NCBI GenBank assembly: GCA_020912385.1
Contig: CP087216.1
Location: 1,984,001-2,048,000 of the forward strand
Length of the DNA: 64,000 nucleotides
Direction: 5' to 3'
DNA from: Neofusicoccum parvum
Lineage: Eukaryota > Ascomycota > Dothideomycetes > Botryosphaeriales > Botryosphaeriaceae
The notes under the pieces were generated by a model. It did no database searches. It was not told the origin of the DNA and saw only the letters and a list, made by a program, of their open reading frames with translations. Below, piece by piece: positions 1 to 8,977 of the stretch. The number at the start of each line of letters is the position of its first letter. Within the stretch, counting starts at the first letter, position 1. Made by a program: the position numbers and the translations under genes.

Positions 1-883
1 TGTTCCATTGTGCGAGTCGAATTCTGTCGAGTTGAGGATCGACTCTGGAGAGAAGAAGGGAACTGGTTGTTCCGCAGTGATGGTGGATGAGAAATGGTAG
101 GATGACAGCGGCTCATTTTCCAGAAAAGCTGCCAGGCTATCGAGCGTCTCGGAGAAATCAGGGTCTGCAGAAGGCGCTGGGTTCTCCACGGCTGCTGACT
201 GAGGCAACGCATCCACTGGCGCCATCTGATGGAAGTGCTCTGCAGACAGGCCGGGAGCAACTCCGAAGGCGTGGGGAGACGATGCAGCCAGGGCATCCTG
301 GAAGGCGGTCTGCTCTGCGGCAAACGACAGGGCGGCCAGCGGGGAATGGAAGCTTGTGTCCATCGACATTGATGCCATGGCAGACATGCTCGCCGGGAAG
401 GGCGAGTTCCGCAGGTTCACGTGGGGCGAATCAGAGCGGTCGCCACTTGTTCCCTGGCTGTCGCCATCGCCAGTCGAGGCAATCCTCACCCGCTTGTCAT
501 TCTTCTGCGGGTGGGAGACCTTCCGTTTGGAGGCATCTTTGTTGTGCGACAGCCGCTCGTGGCGGATCAGAAGATCGCTGGGGGCGCCAGTCAGCAAGGC
601 CGCAGCGTGGCAGGCGGCCGGGGTCTTGTCTACCTTCTCGTGAAGCGGGAGTCACACTTGTCGCATAGGAACGGCTTCTCCTGGGTGTCTGGCGGACGGT
701 AAGAAGCAGCCCGCTCTGTGCAGCATCGCGCCAGGGCTTACGGGTCCGTTCGTGGCGCTGCAGGTGCTCCAGCCGCGCGAAGAGCCTCTGGCACCGGCGG
801 CACTGGAACCGCTTCGGCTTCTTGGGAGCCGGCCGCGCGTCGTCATGCTCGATTGGCCCCTCCAGCAAGGGCGAGGGGGGCAT
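1..883 (-). CDS. C2H2 zinc-finger transcription factor, ADR1-like (C-terminus cut by window edge)
   Basis: A likely nuclear DNA-binding regulator. Exons on the minus strand are 883-742, 688-634 and 577-1, with introns 689-741 and 578-633. The phase is consistent and 258 residues are visible without a stop. Start is the ATG at 883. Two tandem C2H2 fingers sit at residues 28-48 (C28, C31, H44, H48) and 56-77 (C56, C59, H72, H77), joined by a THTQEKPF linker as in Adr1-type proteins. Putative contact residues are R37/E39/H40/R43 in finger 1 and R65/D67/L68/R71 in finger 2. By the usual C2H2 code these favour 5'-GNGGGG-3'. The remainder is Ser/Pro/Ala-rich and acidic, suited to activation. It lies next to the catabolic-looking genes at 1124-8977 and its own upstream region contains TGCGGGGAAGC, so it may be their regulator and autoregulated (inference). 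Confidence 0.85.
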
Positions 884-954
884 CTCGAGGCTGCCGGCGA
901 GTCGGGTAGGTTGGGGCGAGGAAAGGGAGAGGGAGTTGGAGGGGAATGCGGAGA

Positions 955-965
955 TGCGGGGAAGC
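955..965 (+). promoter_or_regulatory. TGCGGGGAAGC motif upstream of the C2H2 gene
   Basis: Eleven bases identical to sites at 3134-3144 and 7553-7563. It lies 72 bp upstream of the C2H2 start codon. It contains GCGGGG, which fits the predicted GNGGGG site of the neighbouring zinc-finger protein and also the general CreA consensus SYGGRG. Confidence 0.45.
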
Positions 966-1123
966 AGAAGTAAAAGTAAACACGTCCGGCGAGGAGCGCA
1001 GCGCCCCGCCCGCCTCGGCAACTGCCAGCTGCCGCATCGTGGACTGCTCAAATTGACGGTTCTAGCATGTGCTGTTGATCATGTGTGCTACGCTGCATTG
1101 CTCATCCAGCCCGGTCTCCGACC

Positions 1124-1570
1124 TCACGCAACCTTCCCCCCCAGCTCCCTCGCCATCTCGCCCTTCTCGGCCATCTCGTCCAGCACCTTCTCGGCCGTCT
1201 TCATCGCGTCCACGCCGGCCGGCACGCCGCAGTAGGTGGTGCAGTGCAGGATGGCCTCGCGGATCTCCAGCTCGGTCAGGCCGTTGTTGCGGGCGCCGCG
1301 GATGTGCACCGCCAGCTCGGGCGCGCGGTTGAGCGCCATCAGCATGCCGATGTTGAGCAGGCTGCGCTGCTTCTTCTCCAGCCCCGGCCGCGTCCACGCG
1401 TAGCCCCAGCACCACTCCGTCGTCAGCTCCTGCCCGGCCTTGGAGAACTCCGTCGCCCCGTTCGCCAGCGCCCGGTCGACGTAGCTGTCGCCGACTACGC
1501 TGCGCCGCATCTTCAGGCCCTCGTCGAAGAGCTGCTTGTGCAGCGCGTCGAATTTCGGATCGGTGCTCAT
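1124..1570 (-). CDS. Carboxymuconolactone decarboxylase (CMD) family protein
   Basis: Single-exon gene of 148 residues starting at the ATG at 1570; an in-frame ATG at 1639 looks like leader sequence. It matches the PcaC-like CMD fold: a [14 protein letters not shown] segment near residue 65, then [13 protein letters not shown] and the helical [15 protein letters not shown] block. In bacteria the family decarboxylates gamma-carboxymuconolactone in protocatechuate breakdown. Fungi use a different lactone route, so the substrate here is probably another carboxylated lactone or a peroxide (inference). The catalytic CxxC pair of AhpD-type relatives is absent, which favours a decarboxylase-like over a peroxidase role. 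A second, double-CMD gene lies at 4517-5357. Its upstream region carries TGCGGGG at 1806. Confidence 0.85.
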   Translation of the reverse strand: MSTDPKFDALHKQLFDEGLKMRRSVVGDSYVDRALANGATEFSKAGQELTTEWCWGYAWTRPGLEKKQRSLLNIGMLMALNRAPELAVHIRGARNNGLTELEIREAILHCTTYCGVPAGVDAMKTAEKVLDEMAEKGEMARELGGKVA

Positions 1571-1967
1571 GATGGCGTTTGTGCGATTGGTGAAGGACGC
1601 GGGGTGTGATCGATCGTGATTGAGGTTTGAGAGAGGCAAGTGACCACGGCGGAAGATTTGGTGGAGGTCGAATGGCTGCTCTAATACAATTGAGGAAATC
1701 TTGAATTAAAGAGGCCAAAAGCAAGTCCGAAGTCGGCAGCAATGATATTGGGAATTGAGAGCTCGGAGAGGGATGGATTTGGCAGGCCGAGGGGTCATTG
1801 AGGCCTGCGGGGTTACCCCGAACCCCACCTTGATGCATGACGACAGCCATTCCACACGCCGTGCCCCACGAGCGAGAAGCAGGCGCACATGTTGTAGACA
1901 GATGAGGCATGCAGTCTCCATTGTCTAATAAACAGGCCGAGAGCGGTGCAAGGAAACAGCTGGCTCT
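1571..1967. promoter_or_regulatory. Intergenic promoter region of the CMD gene
   Basis: About 400 bp between the 3' end of the dehydrogenase and the CMD start. It contains TGCGGGG at 1806-1812 as part of an interrupted palindrome, CGGGG-TTA-CCCCG (1808-1820), about 240 bp upstream of the CMD start. No gene seen. Confidence 0.4.
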
Positions 1968-2988
1968 TCACGCAGCCTTTCTCTTTTGCCAGTTTTCCTC
2001 CCCGCCCAAGTATCTGTACACCACTCTTGAATCCAGATCTTTGCAGTCAGGGTCATCACTTGCACCCACAAACGTCTCGAGCCCCTTCTCACCAAGCGCA
2101 TGCCGGGCTTCCACACGATCCGCCATATCCACCGCCAACGAGAAGTCTTTCTTCATCAACTGCACCCTGAAACCGCCCTTGTACCCTTTCGAAGAAGGAG
2201 CGTCAGGACACACCCCCGGCACTGGGTTGAACGTGTCGCATATGGCGTTCTGCGCTGTTCCCGCGGCAAAGACGTTTGCCAGAACCTTCGCGTCTATCCC
2301 GGCACGCATTCCCATATTCATTGCTTCTGCCGTGGCGATGGTGATGATGCCCGAGAGGTAGTTGTTGGACAGCTTTGCAGAAAGCCCAAGAGACGGGCCA
2401 CCGCAGGCAATTACCCCCTTTCCCATTGTCCCGAGCAATTCTCTGAGCAGAGGGAGATTTGCGTCGTCGGCGGCACTGCCCAGGAAGAAGGCAATTGTTC
2501 CTTTCACAGCCCCGATCACGCCGCCGCTGACAGGAGCGTCGTAGAATGAGGCCGAGGGATACTGCTTGCAGATGTGATCCTTTACTTGCAGGCTCGTTGC
2601 GGTGTCGATGGTGGATGAATCAACCAGCAGCTTGTGGGATACATCGGTAGCACAGATTCCGGTCTGAGCGTCCAGGTAAACGGAACGAACGTGGGAGCCC
2701 TCGGGAAGCATTGTCAACACAATGTCCTGGACAAGTTGGTAAGCAAAAGATGCCCAATGTTGGACAGTTGCCACGCCGTACTGATTTCTGTGAAACTTCC
2801 TTGGCACTTGAGCACCTCACCACTTTGGTAGGGAAGTCTGCGGAGGTTTCCTGTACCAACGACGCAACCACATCGTGAACATGTATTTTTGAGCCTTCGG
2901 GGAGTTTGTTGGCCATGTTCGTGACCATTGGCCGCCCCATTGCTCCGAGCCCGATGAAGCCTATAGAACGGTGGTTGAGGTGTTCCAT
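1968..2988 (-). CDS. 3-hydroxyisobutyrate dehydrogenase-like / beta-hydroxyacid dehydrogenase
   Basis: NAD(P)-dependent oxidation of a beta-hydroxy acid to the semialdehyde or keto acid. Exons are 2988-2782 and 2726-1968, intron 2727-2781 (55 bp), giving 321 residues, the usual family size. The N-terminal Rossmann motif is GFIGLGAMG (residues 10-18). The substrate loop DAPVSGG follows in the middle, and the lysine of SAKLSNNYLSG matches the catalytic Lys region. A C-terminal KKDFSLAVD block is also family-typical. There is no obvious mitochondrial presequence, unlike valine-pathway HIBADH, so a role specific to this cluster is likely (inference). It is divergent from the MBL gene at 3289 across a 300-bp region with a strong palindrome. 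Confidence 0.88.
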
Positions 2989-3288
2989 CGTCGTGTTCGT
3001 ACAAATGCTCGGCGCAGATCGTCGAGAAGTGGGCTGCTGAAAGTTTCCTGTCGGCCGAGTGGCGGAGATTGACGTTGTTCAGGGTTAATGATTCAGTGAG
3101 TCGAAGGTGCCGCCAAAACACGAGCAATCCGAGTGCGGGGAAGCGCTTCCCCGTGAAACCTTTCCCGTAGTGCGACTCTGTGCATTAGCGCTTCGATTTT
3201 CGGGGGCCTAAGTTATGCACGGTAGCACAATAAATTTTGGTCTCTTATCTGGAAACTGGCATTCGTTACACCAAAAAGAACGCCCGCC
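2989..3288. promoter_or_regulatory. Divergent promoter (dehydrogenase / MBL gene) with an 18-bp palindrome
   Basis: The 300-bp shared upstream region contains a perfect 18-bp palindrome at 3136-3153, CGGGGAAGCGCTTCCCCG. It begins inside the TGCGGGGAAGC motif (3134-3144). The arrangement CGG-N12-CCG would suit a dimeric Zn2Cys6 factor; GCGGGG would suit the local C2H2 protein or CreA. Confidence 0.5.
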
Positions 3289-4175
3289 ATGTCGTCCACG
3301 TCTGTGACGCAAACACAGCACCCGTTGTTCCCCGCGCTTGACGACAAAGCCACAGTCCAGGTCCACGCCCTCTCAGCCGGGCACCTGACACTCCCAGGGA
3401 GACATCCAGCCTCGGATACGCCTCGAAATACTGTGCCTTCTCTCTCTTTCCTCGTACAGCATGTAGACTTCGAGTCGGGCAAAAGAACCCGCATCCTCTT
3501 CGATCTCGGGCTCAGACGAGACTCGTCCCGCTCCTCCGACCCCACACCCACAGATCCCGACGTCGTGAAGAGCCTCGCAGCGGGCGGCCTAACACCCAAC
3601 GACATCGACTACGTAATCCTCTCGCACGTGCGTCACCCTCCCCTCCCGCATCCACCCACCTAACACCGCACCAGCTCCACCGCAACCACATCGGCGACCC
3701 CAGCGCCTTCCCCCACAGCACCTTCATCACCGGCCCCGACTCCCTCCGCCACAGCCACCCCGACCGCGCCCTCCCCCCCGCCCCCCGCACCATCGAGCTG
3801 CCCTCGCCCGCCAGCGGCGCCGCGCCGCCCTTCGGCGCCTGGCGCCCCTGCCCCGCCCGCCTGCTGCCCCACACCCTCGACGTCTTCGCCGACTCGTCGC
3901 TGCTCGTCGTCGACGCCCCGCCCGCGCGTCTCGTCCTGCTCGCGCGCACCGGCCCCGGCCGCCTCGTCTGCCTGGCCGGCGACGCCGGGGACGACGGGGG
4001 GCCGACGTGTGGCGGAGACGCGGACGACGTGGCGGCGGCGGCGGAGACGGCGGGAAGGCTGCGGCGGCTGCGCGAGGAGCTGGGTGTCGAGGTGGTGGGC
4101 GCGCACGACGGGGCGTGGGAGAGGGGGAACGGGGGCAGGTTTTGGGGCGCGGAGGTCGAGGAGGGGATGGAGTGA
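3289..4175 (+). CDS. Metallo-beta-lactamase-fold protein with altered metal site
   Basis: Lactonase/hydrolase-like MBL fold, 279 residues. Exons are 3289-3627 and 3675-4175, intron 3628-3674 (47 bp, CTAAC branch site), phase consistent. The first-strand block DIDYVILSH joins LHRNHIGDPSAF. The usual HxHxDH therefore reads H113-x-H115-x-N117-H118, with Asn for the metal-binding and base Asp. The downstream DAPGHxPGH-type motif is shortened to DAPPARLVLLARTG with no His. The next block reads LAGDAGDD where relatives usually have His. The protein may be catalytically dead or use a different metal set. Codon use is extremely GC-rich compared with the second MBL gene (7933-8977), whose motifs are intact. 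Confidence 0.75.
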
Positions 4176-4516
4176 TGGCGGGGCGGAGGGAGGGAGGTCG
4201 TCGGGTGGGGTGGGCGTGGTTTATCTGGGGGCGGGCGGGGTGCTGGGTCGAGGTGGATGGACGCGCGTTGGGTGTCGTTGCGCGGCGTGGTGCTTCTCCA
4301 ATCGCTTTCCCCGACGCGCGGGCGGAGGTGAGGTGGGTCGCGTTGCCTGATGCGGTGGCGGAGGTGAGGTGCGGGGCGGTGCGGGGTAGCGCGGCAAGAG
4401 TGGGGCTGCCTTGACATCATGGACGGGGTCGAGCTAAATTTCTGGCTTTGTAAATTCAAGAACTCGCGTACGTTGAACGCTTTTGTTATCCTCAGGACCC
4501 GAATGGGCAGTCTCCA
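4176..4516. promoter_or_regulatory. GC-rich intergenic region upstream of the double-CMD gene
   Basis: G-rich on the plus strand, with two tandem TGCGGGG copies at 4370-4376 and 4380-4386, about 135-150 bp before the next ATG. Open frames on the minus strand here are composition artefacts of the GC-rich DNA. No gene seen. Confidence 0.4.
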
Positions 4517-5357
4517 ATGGCGTCGTCAGCGAGTCAAACCAAGTTGAAGGAGCAATTCACAAACGAGCTCGGAGAAGATGCTTGGGACGATGGCTGGCAG
4601 AGTCTGCTGCAATTGAGCCCGGAGCTGTTCGAAGCCAGCGTCAAGCTCAGTGCCGTCCCTCGGAAAAAGCCACACCTGTCTCTGAAAGTGCAGCACCTCA
4701 TTTCCATAGCGGTAGACAGCTCATCGACCCACCTGTACGTTCCGGGCATCCACACCCACATCAAGGCGGCATTGAAGGAAGGCGCAACAACGGCCGAGGT
4801 CATGGAAGTCATTGAATTGACAAGCACCTTGGGCATCCACGCCTGCAACATTGGTGTGCCCTTGCTCGTTGAGGTGATGAAGGAGGAGGGAATCTACGAC
4901 AAGCACCTGACCGCCAGCGCCCCCTTTGACGAGTACCGCGATAGGTTGAAAGTAGACTTCACGGAGAAGCGGGGATACTGGCACAAGTTCTGGGAAGAAT
5001 TCCTGGCCCTGGACCCGGAGTTCTTCGAGGCTTACCTGGACTTCTCGTCGGTGCCGTGGGTGAAGGATGTGAAAGGGGGTGGATCCGGAGGAGGTGTGCT
5101 TGAACCGAAGGTAATTTGACCTCCTCGTGGCTTTTTTGTTTACACTGACCGTGTGCCAGGTCAAAGAGTTGATCTACTGTGCCTTCGATGCCGCCGCAAC
5201 ACATCTCTACCAGCCTGGACTGAAGCTCCACATGAAGAACGCCCTGGGCTACGGAGCAACACCCGAAGAGATCACCGAGGTACTTGAGATTGCATCGCTT
5301 TTGAGCCTGCATACTGCACATGCCGCCGCTCCCATCCTGGCCCGGAGTATTGCGTAG
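4517..5357 (+). CDS. Double carboxymuconolactone decarboxylase-domain protein
   Basis: 263 residues from exons 4517-5110 and 5160-5357, intron 5111-5159 (49 bp), phase 0. Two CMD/AhpD-like helical repeats are visible. The first has KVQHLISIAVDSSSTHLY followed by HIKAALKEGATTAEVMEVIEL. The second has KELIYCAFDAAATHLYQPG followed by HMKNALGYGATPEEITEVLEI. Each carries the THLY..G..H pattern of the family, and no CxxC pair is present. Bacterial and fungal homologues are decarboxylase- or peroxidase-like and often poorly characterised. It is co-oriented with the MBL gene 341 bp upstream and convergent with the transporter. Confidence 0.85.
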
Positions 5358-5508
5358 AAACAGTGGCCTGAAAAATCCCATAGTTATACATAGATTCACC
5401 GCTCGAATATCAATATGGCGATGATGGAATACTTCAAATTTGATCGTCTCTCTGGCATCTTATACGCCACACTACTCTGTATCCTCCTACGCTCGCTTTC
5501 TGCACAAC

Positions 5509-7283
5509 TCAAATGATATATCTGAACTCGGGCGCTCGGTCAGTGTACTGCTCAGGCGGAACAACAAGCCCTTCAGTCAGCGCCTTATCCTTCCACGCTT
5601 CCCTTCGCTTGTAAATCAACCTGACAACCCACCACCCGCACCACGCAAAAGCCAGACAGCCTAGAGACCACGCATGTCCGAGCGTGAATTTTGGAGCAGC
5701 ATTCGTCTGGTAGATCTGGCCTGCCACAACACCTCCGATATTCGTCAAAGTGAGCAAGATTCCCAGACTTGCTGCTCGTTTGCCGTCCGGTGCACAGTTT
5801 CCTGAGAGCCAAGCACTACTTTCTGTCAGAAGAAGCTCAAGATGCGGCTTGAACATTTTACTCACATGTTCCCACCTGTGCACAAAAAGCATGCCGTGGC
5901 GATGAGGTACGTTGCAAAATATTGAACGCCTGAGGAGACAGGAGCAAGGCAGATGGCATACCCAGCGATACCGAACGGAGCGCAGATGATCAAGGGATAG
6001 AACCGGGATTGATATCGGTCACTCAGGTACGCACCGACAGCGTAGACCAGAGCACCCCATAGGTTTACTGCGGCGGGGTGTCAGCGGACTTGCAGGTCTG
6101 CATCAACCTGTTGTTGACATACCTGGAATTACCAAGTACTGGGCTTGCACGGTGGAGTAGTGGAAGCCATTCTTGATGATGATGGGAAGAAATGTGCCAA
6201 ATCCTGCCAACGAGTCAGCATCCAGAAGTGAAGACGAGCTCTGTCGGACACGAACCATACAAGATGGTCACAACAGCTATTTGGATTACGCCGTGGAGCC
6301 AGCTTTTGACGTCTCTGGCCGCTTCTTTGATATCCTTCTTGCCATAGTGCCCCGAGCCGCCGCTGTAGGCTTCCATGTGCTCAGCGCGTTGTCTCATGAT
6401 AGCCTTGTCCTCGTCATTGAGAAAATACGCTGTTTCGTAGTTTTTGGGAACAACGAAAATGCATATCGCCGCCCATACAACTGTGATGATACCCTCAATG
6501 ATATAGAGCCTGAAAGATGATTAGTGTTGAGGCAGAGAGCAGATGTGACCGCACAAGGTTACCAGCGCCATCCCGGGTACCCAGCAACTCCATCCATGTA
6601 CAGAATTGCCCATGCCAAGAGGCCTCCAAACGCTCCGGAGAGCGCTGATGCAACTGTGGGCTGTCAGGGATAAAACATTGCGGTTTTAACTTTTGCAACA
6701 CTTACTAAACAAATAGGACACGCGCACCGCCAATTCCTCTCGCTTATACCAGTTGCAGAGTAGCAATGTCATCGAAGGGAAGAGGCAGCCCTCAAAGAAC
6801 CCCAGGAAGATGCGCGTCACGACCAGAGCGCCAAAGTTTTTGACAAAGCCAGTTCCCAGACATACTACTCCCCAGCAGAAGGTAATCGTTGGTATGACGC
6901 GATTGAACTGGAGTCGCTTGACCAGGATGGAAGTAGGGAACTCCGCAAGGATGTAGAAAATGTAGAAGACAGAGACTGCAGTCTGTTGTTTACCAAAAGT
7001 CAGTGGAGGTCTGGAGGAGATCTGGGCATTGTTCGCCTACATTCAGCTCAGAGCCCTTCAGATGAATGTCCTCCGTCATCCCTTGGGTAGCGGCGAATCC
7101 AATATTTCCTCGGTCCAGATAGCTGATGAGCATCAGAAGCATCATCACCGGCGCGATAAAGCAATCCAGTTTCCGAACCAGTGCCGCCTCTCTCTTCTTC
7201 TGCACTGCATCGTGAACCGAGTCATCGTTGACGTGTTCCTGAAAGTCAGCGCCCAGCTTCTCGTCCGCAACCAAGGATGTCAT
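5509..7283 (-). CDS. MFS transporter, anion:cation symporter (Dal5/allantoate permease-like) family
   Basis: Plasma-membrane uptake of a small organic anion, probably with protons. Seven exons on the minus strand: 7283-7041, 6982-6706, 6653-6563, 6509-6256, 6203-6123, 6067-5866, 5815-5509. All six introns are 50-58 bp and phases agree. The product is 403 residues, short for the family because both tails are short. Family marks include LISYLDRGNIGFAATQG in TM1, RIFLGFFEGCLFPS, GAFGGLLAW, the GWRWLYIIEG motif before TM6, and CAPDGKRAASLGILLTLTNIGG in TM10-11. It sits between the double-CMD gene and the second MBL gene and shares its 650-bp upstream region with the latter. It probably imports the substrate of the cluster (inference). 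Confidence 0.88.
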
Positions 7284-7932
7284 GGTGAAAGACGAAATTG
7301 GGATGAGGGAACGGACAGGAAACAAGTGTTCAGGATAAGACAACAGATATAGCTGACGCCAATATACAGACACGGGACCCTCAACCGATCAGCAATCTCG
7401 CGTCTGCACGCTGCTGGATTGAGTACCGGTTGGTCTAGCTGTCTGCACAGCGTTCCTGACTCGCGGGAGAGCGGTGGCGAGCCAGGACCGGGGGGCTAAA
7501 TGGTAAGTAGGTAGGATCTACCCGTCCCCGAGGAGGTTGCAAGACCCCAAAATGCGGGGAAGCATGCGCCAACCACCGACCCCCGCTCTTTCTCTGGGGC
7601 AGCACAAGAGCATTCTCGGATAATAATACTGCGAGCTGACTGCCGATCGGGTTGTGCTGCGCCGCATTTCCAGGTCAGAGGGTTTCTGTCTCCTACGAAA
7701 GACAAATTGCTATACCTCGACCCTGTCGTTGGGTCAATTTGAGGCCCTTGTTTTCGTAGCAAGTCCCACACCGCTTTTTTTTTTTCCTGTTTTTCCAAGG
7801 ATGGCCAGCTGCTTGGACCTGGTGAACTGTGCTCCTAAGGTACAGTTTCTCTCCAGTGGTGAAGTGAGTCAGTACTGACGCTCTCAGGGAACCAAGTTGT
7901 GGGTACGGCAACCGTGATCTGCTCCACATACC
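7284..7932. promoter_or_regulatory. Divergent promoter of the transporter and second MBL gene
   Basis: This 649-bp region has TGCGGGGAAGC at 7553-7563, identical to 955-965 and 3134-3144. It also has an 11-T run at 7775-7785. A short open stretch from an ATG at 7801 could not be joined to the MBL gene in phase, so I treat it as 5' leader. Confidence 0.45.
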
Positions 7933-8977
7933 TTGCATATGTATCTGATTAGAGTGGCGAAGCTCTTGAATCTGGGTTATCTGGAATGCGATGACGGCTT
8001 TCTGTTCCAAAACGTAAGTTTTTCGCTTCCTTGCCTTCCCAAGTTCTCGATTACTCACAATCGCTGGCTCCCTCAGGGAAAAGGTAATTTCTCAAGGAGA
8101 AGTGATCCAAATCCTCCGCGAACACGCCGGAAGTTGGTGGCTATATCTGCCTTGATAGAGCATCCAACAGAGGGTCTTTTGCTCTTCGAAACTGGAACAG
8201 GGAGGAATTATCCGGGTAAATTTCCCATCAGAACTCAACATGAGTTGGCCCACTAATTTCATTCAACAGAGGTTGTTGGGGTAAGTAATGTCAGAGTTCC
8301 GTGATCAAATTACTGATTATATTCCACTAGCCACAAGTGAATGACGTTTTTGCTCAAGTTGAATTCGAGGAGGACCATGATCTCGACAAGGCCATAGCAA
8401 AAACAGGACATGACGTCAAAGATGTCAAAGCTGTAATCCTCGGACATCTTCATGTTGATCACGCCGGCGGCCTGGAGCACTTTTATGGAACTGATGTGCC
8501 CATATATGTGCACGAGAAAGAGCTCAAACATGCATTCTACTCCGTTGCAACAGGCTCTGACTATGGTATGTCCGTGGATAATTCCTCAAGTACTAGGACT
8601 GGCTAACATATGCAGGCTGCTATCTCCCCCACTATCTGCGCTTTGATCTTAATTGGCAGACTTTCCATGGCAATTTCCTCGAGCTTGCGCCTGGCCTGAA
8701 TGTCCATCATGCCCCGGGTCACACACCTGGGCTGTGTATCCTCCAAGTCAATCTTCAGGAGAGCGGCACTTGGATCTTCACTTCGGACATGTATCACGTC
8801 AAAGAGAACTACGAAAGCTCCATACCGCAGGGCTGGCTTGCTAGAGAGCATGACGCGTGGATCCAGAGCAACCAAATGATCAAGCGGCTAGCCAAGAGGA
8901 CGGGTGCAAAGGTGATCTTGGGACATTGTGTAGAAACTCTTGCCGAGTACAAGAACGCACCACACTACTATCTATAA
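7933..8977 (+). CDS. Metallo-beta-lactamase-fold hydrolase, AHL-lactonase-like
   Basis: Predicted zinc-dependent lactone hydrolase. Five exons: 7933-8013, 8077-8215, 8270-8280, 8331-8565, 8616-8977, giving 275 residues. The third exon is only 11 nt, but it is needed to keep phase between NYP and PQVNDVFAQ. Metal ligands are intact: HLHVDHAGG (H116, H118, D120, H121), then HAPGHTPGLCIL, the Asp of FTSDMYHVKENY, and the His of VILGHCVETL. The CYLPHYL and TDVPIYVHEKEL blocks also match AiiA/AttM-type lactonases. The first ATG (7933) or the one at 7939 could be used. It is divergent from the MFS gene and probably opens a lactone intermediate (inference). Confidence 0.85.

Noticed and set aside
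3628..3674. Alternative splicing that would restore HxHxDH in the first MBL gene
   Set aside because: No alternative acceptor near 3675 gives an Asp codon; the Asn codon lies inside exon 2, after the junction.
3512..4459. 315-codon open frame on the minus strand
   Set aside because: Antisense shadow of the GC-rich MBL gene; translation is Pro/Arg/Ser-rich with no domain, and the plus strand gives a consistent spliced MBL protein.
7801..7878. Short ATG frame upstream of the second MBL gene as a possible first exon
   Set aside because: No donor/acceptor pair joins it in phase to the MBL exon; the MBL protein has a plausible start of its own at 7933.
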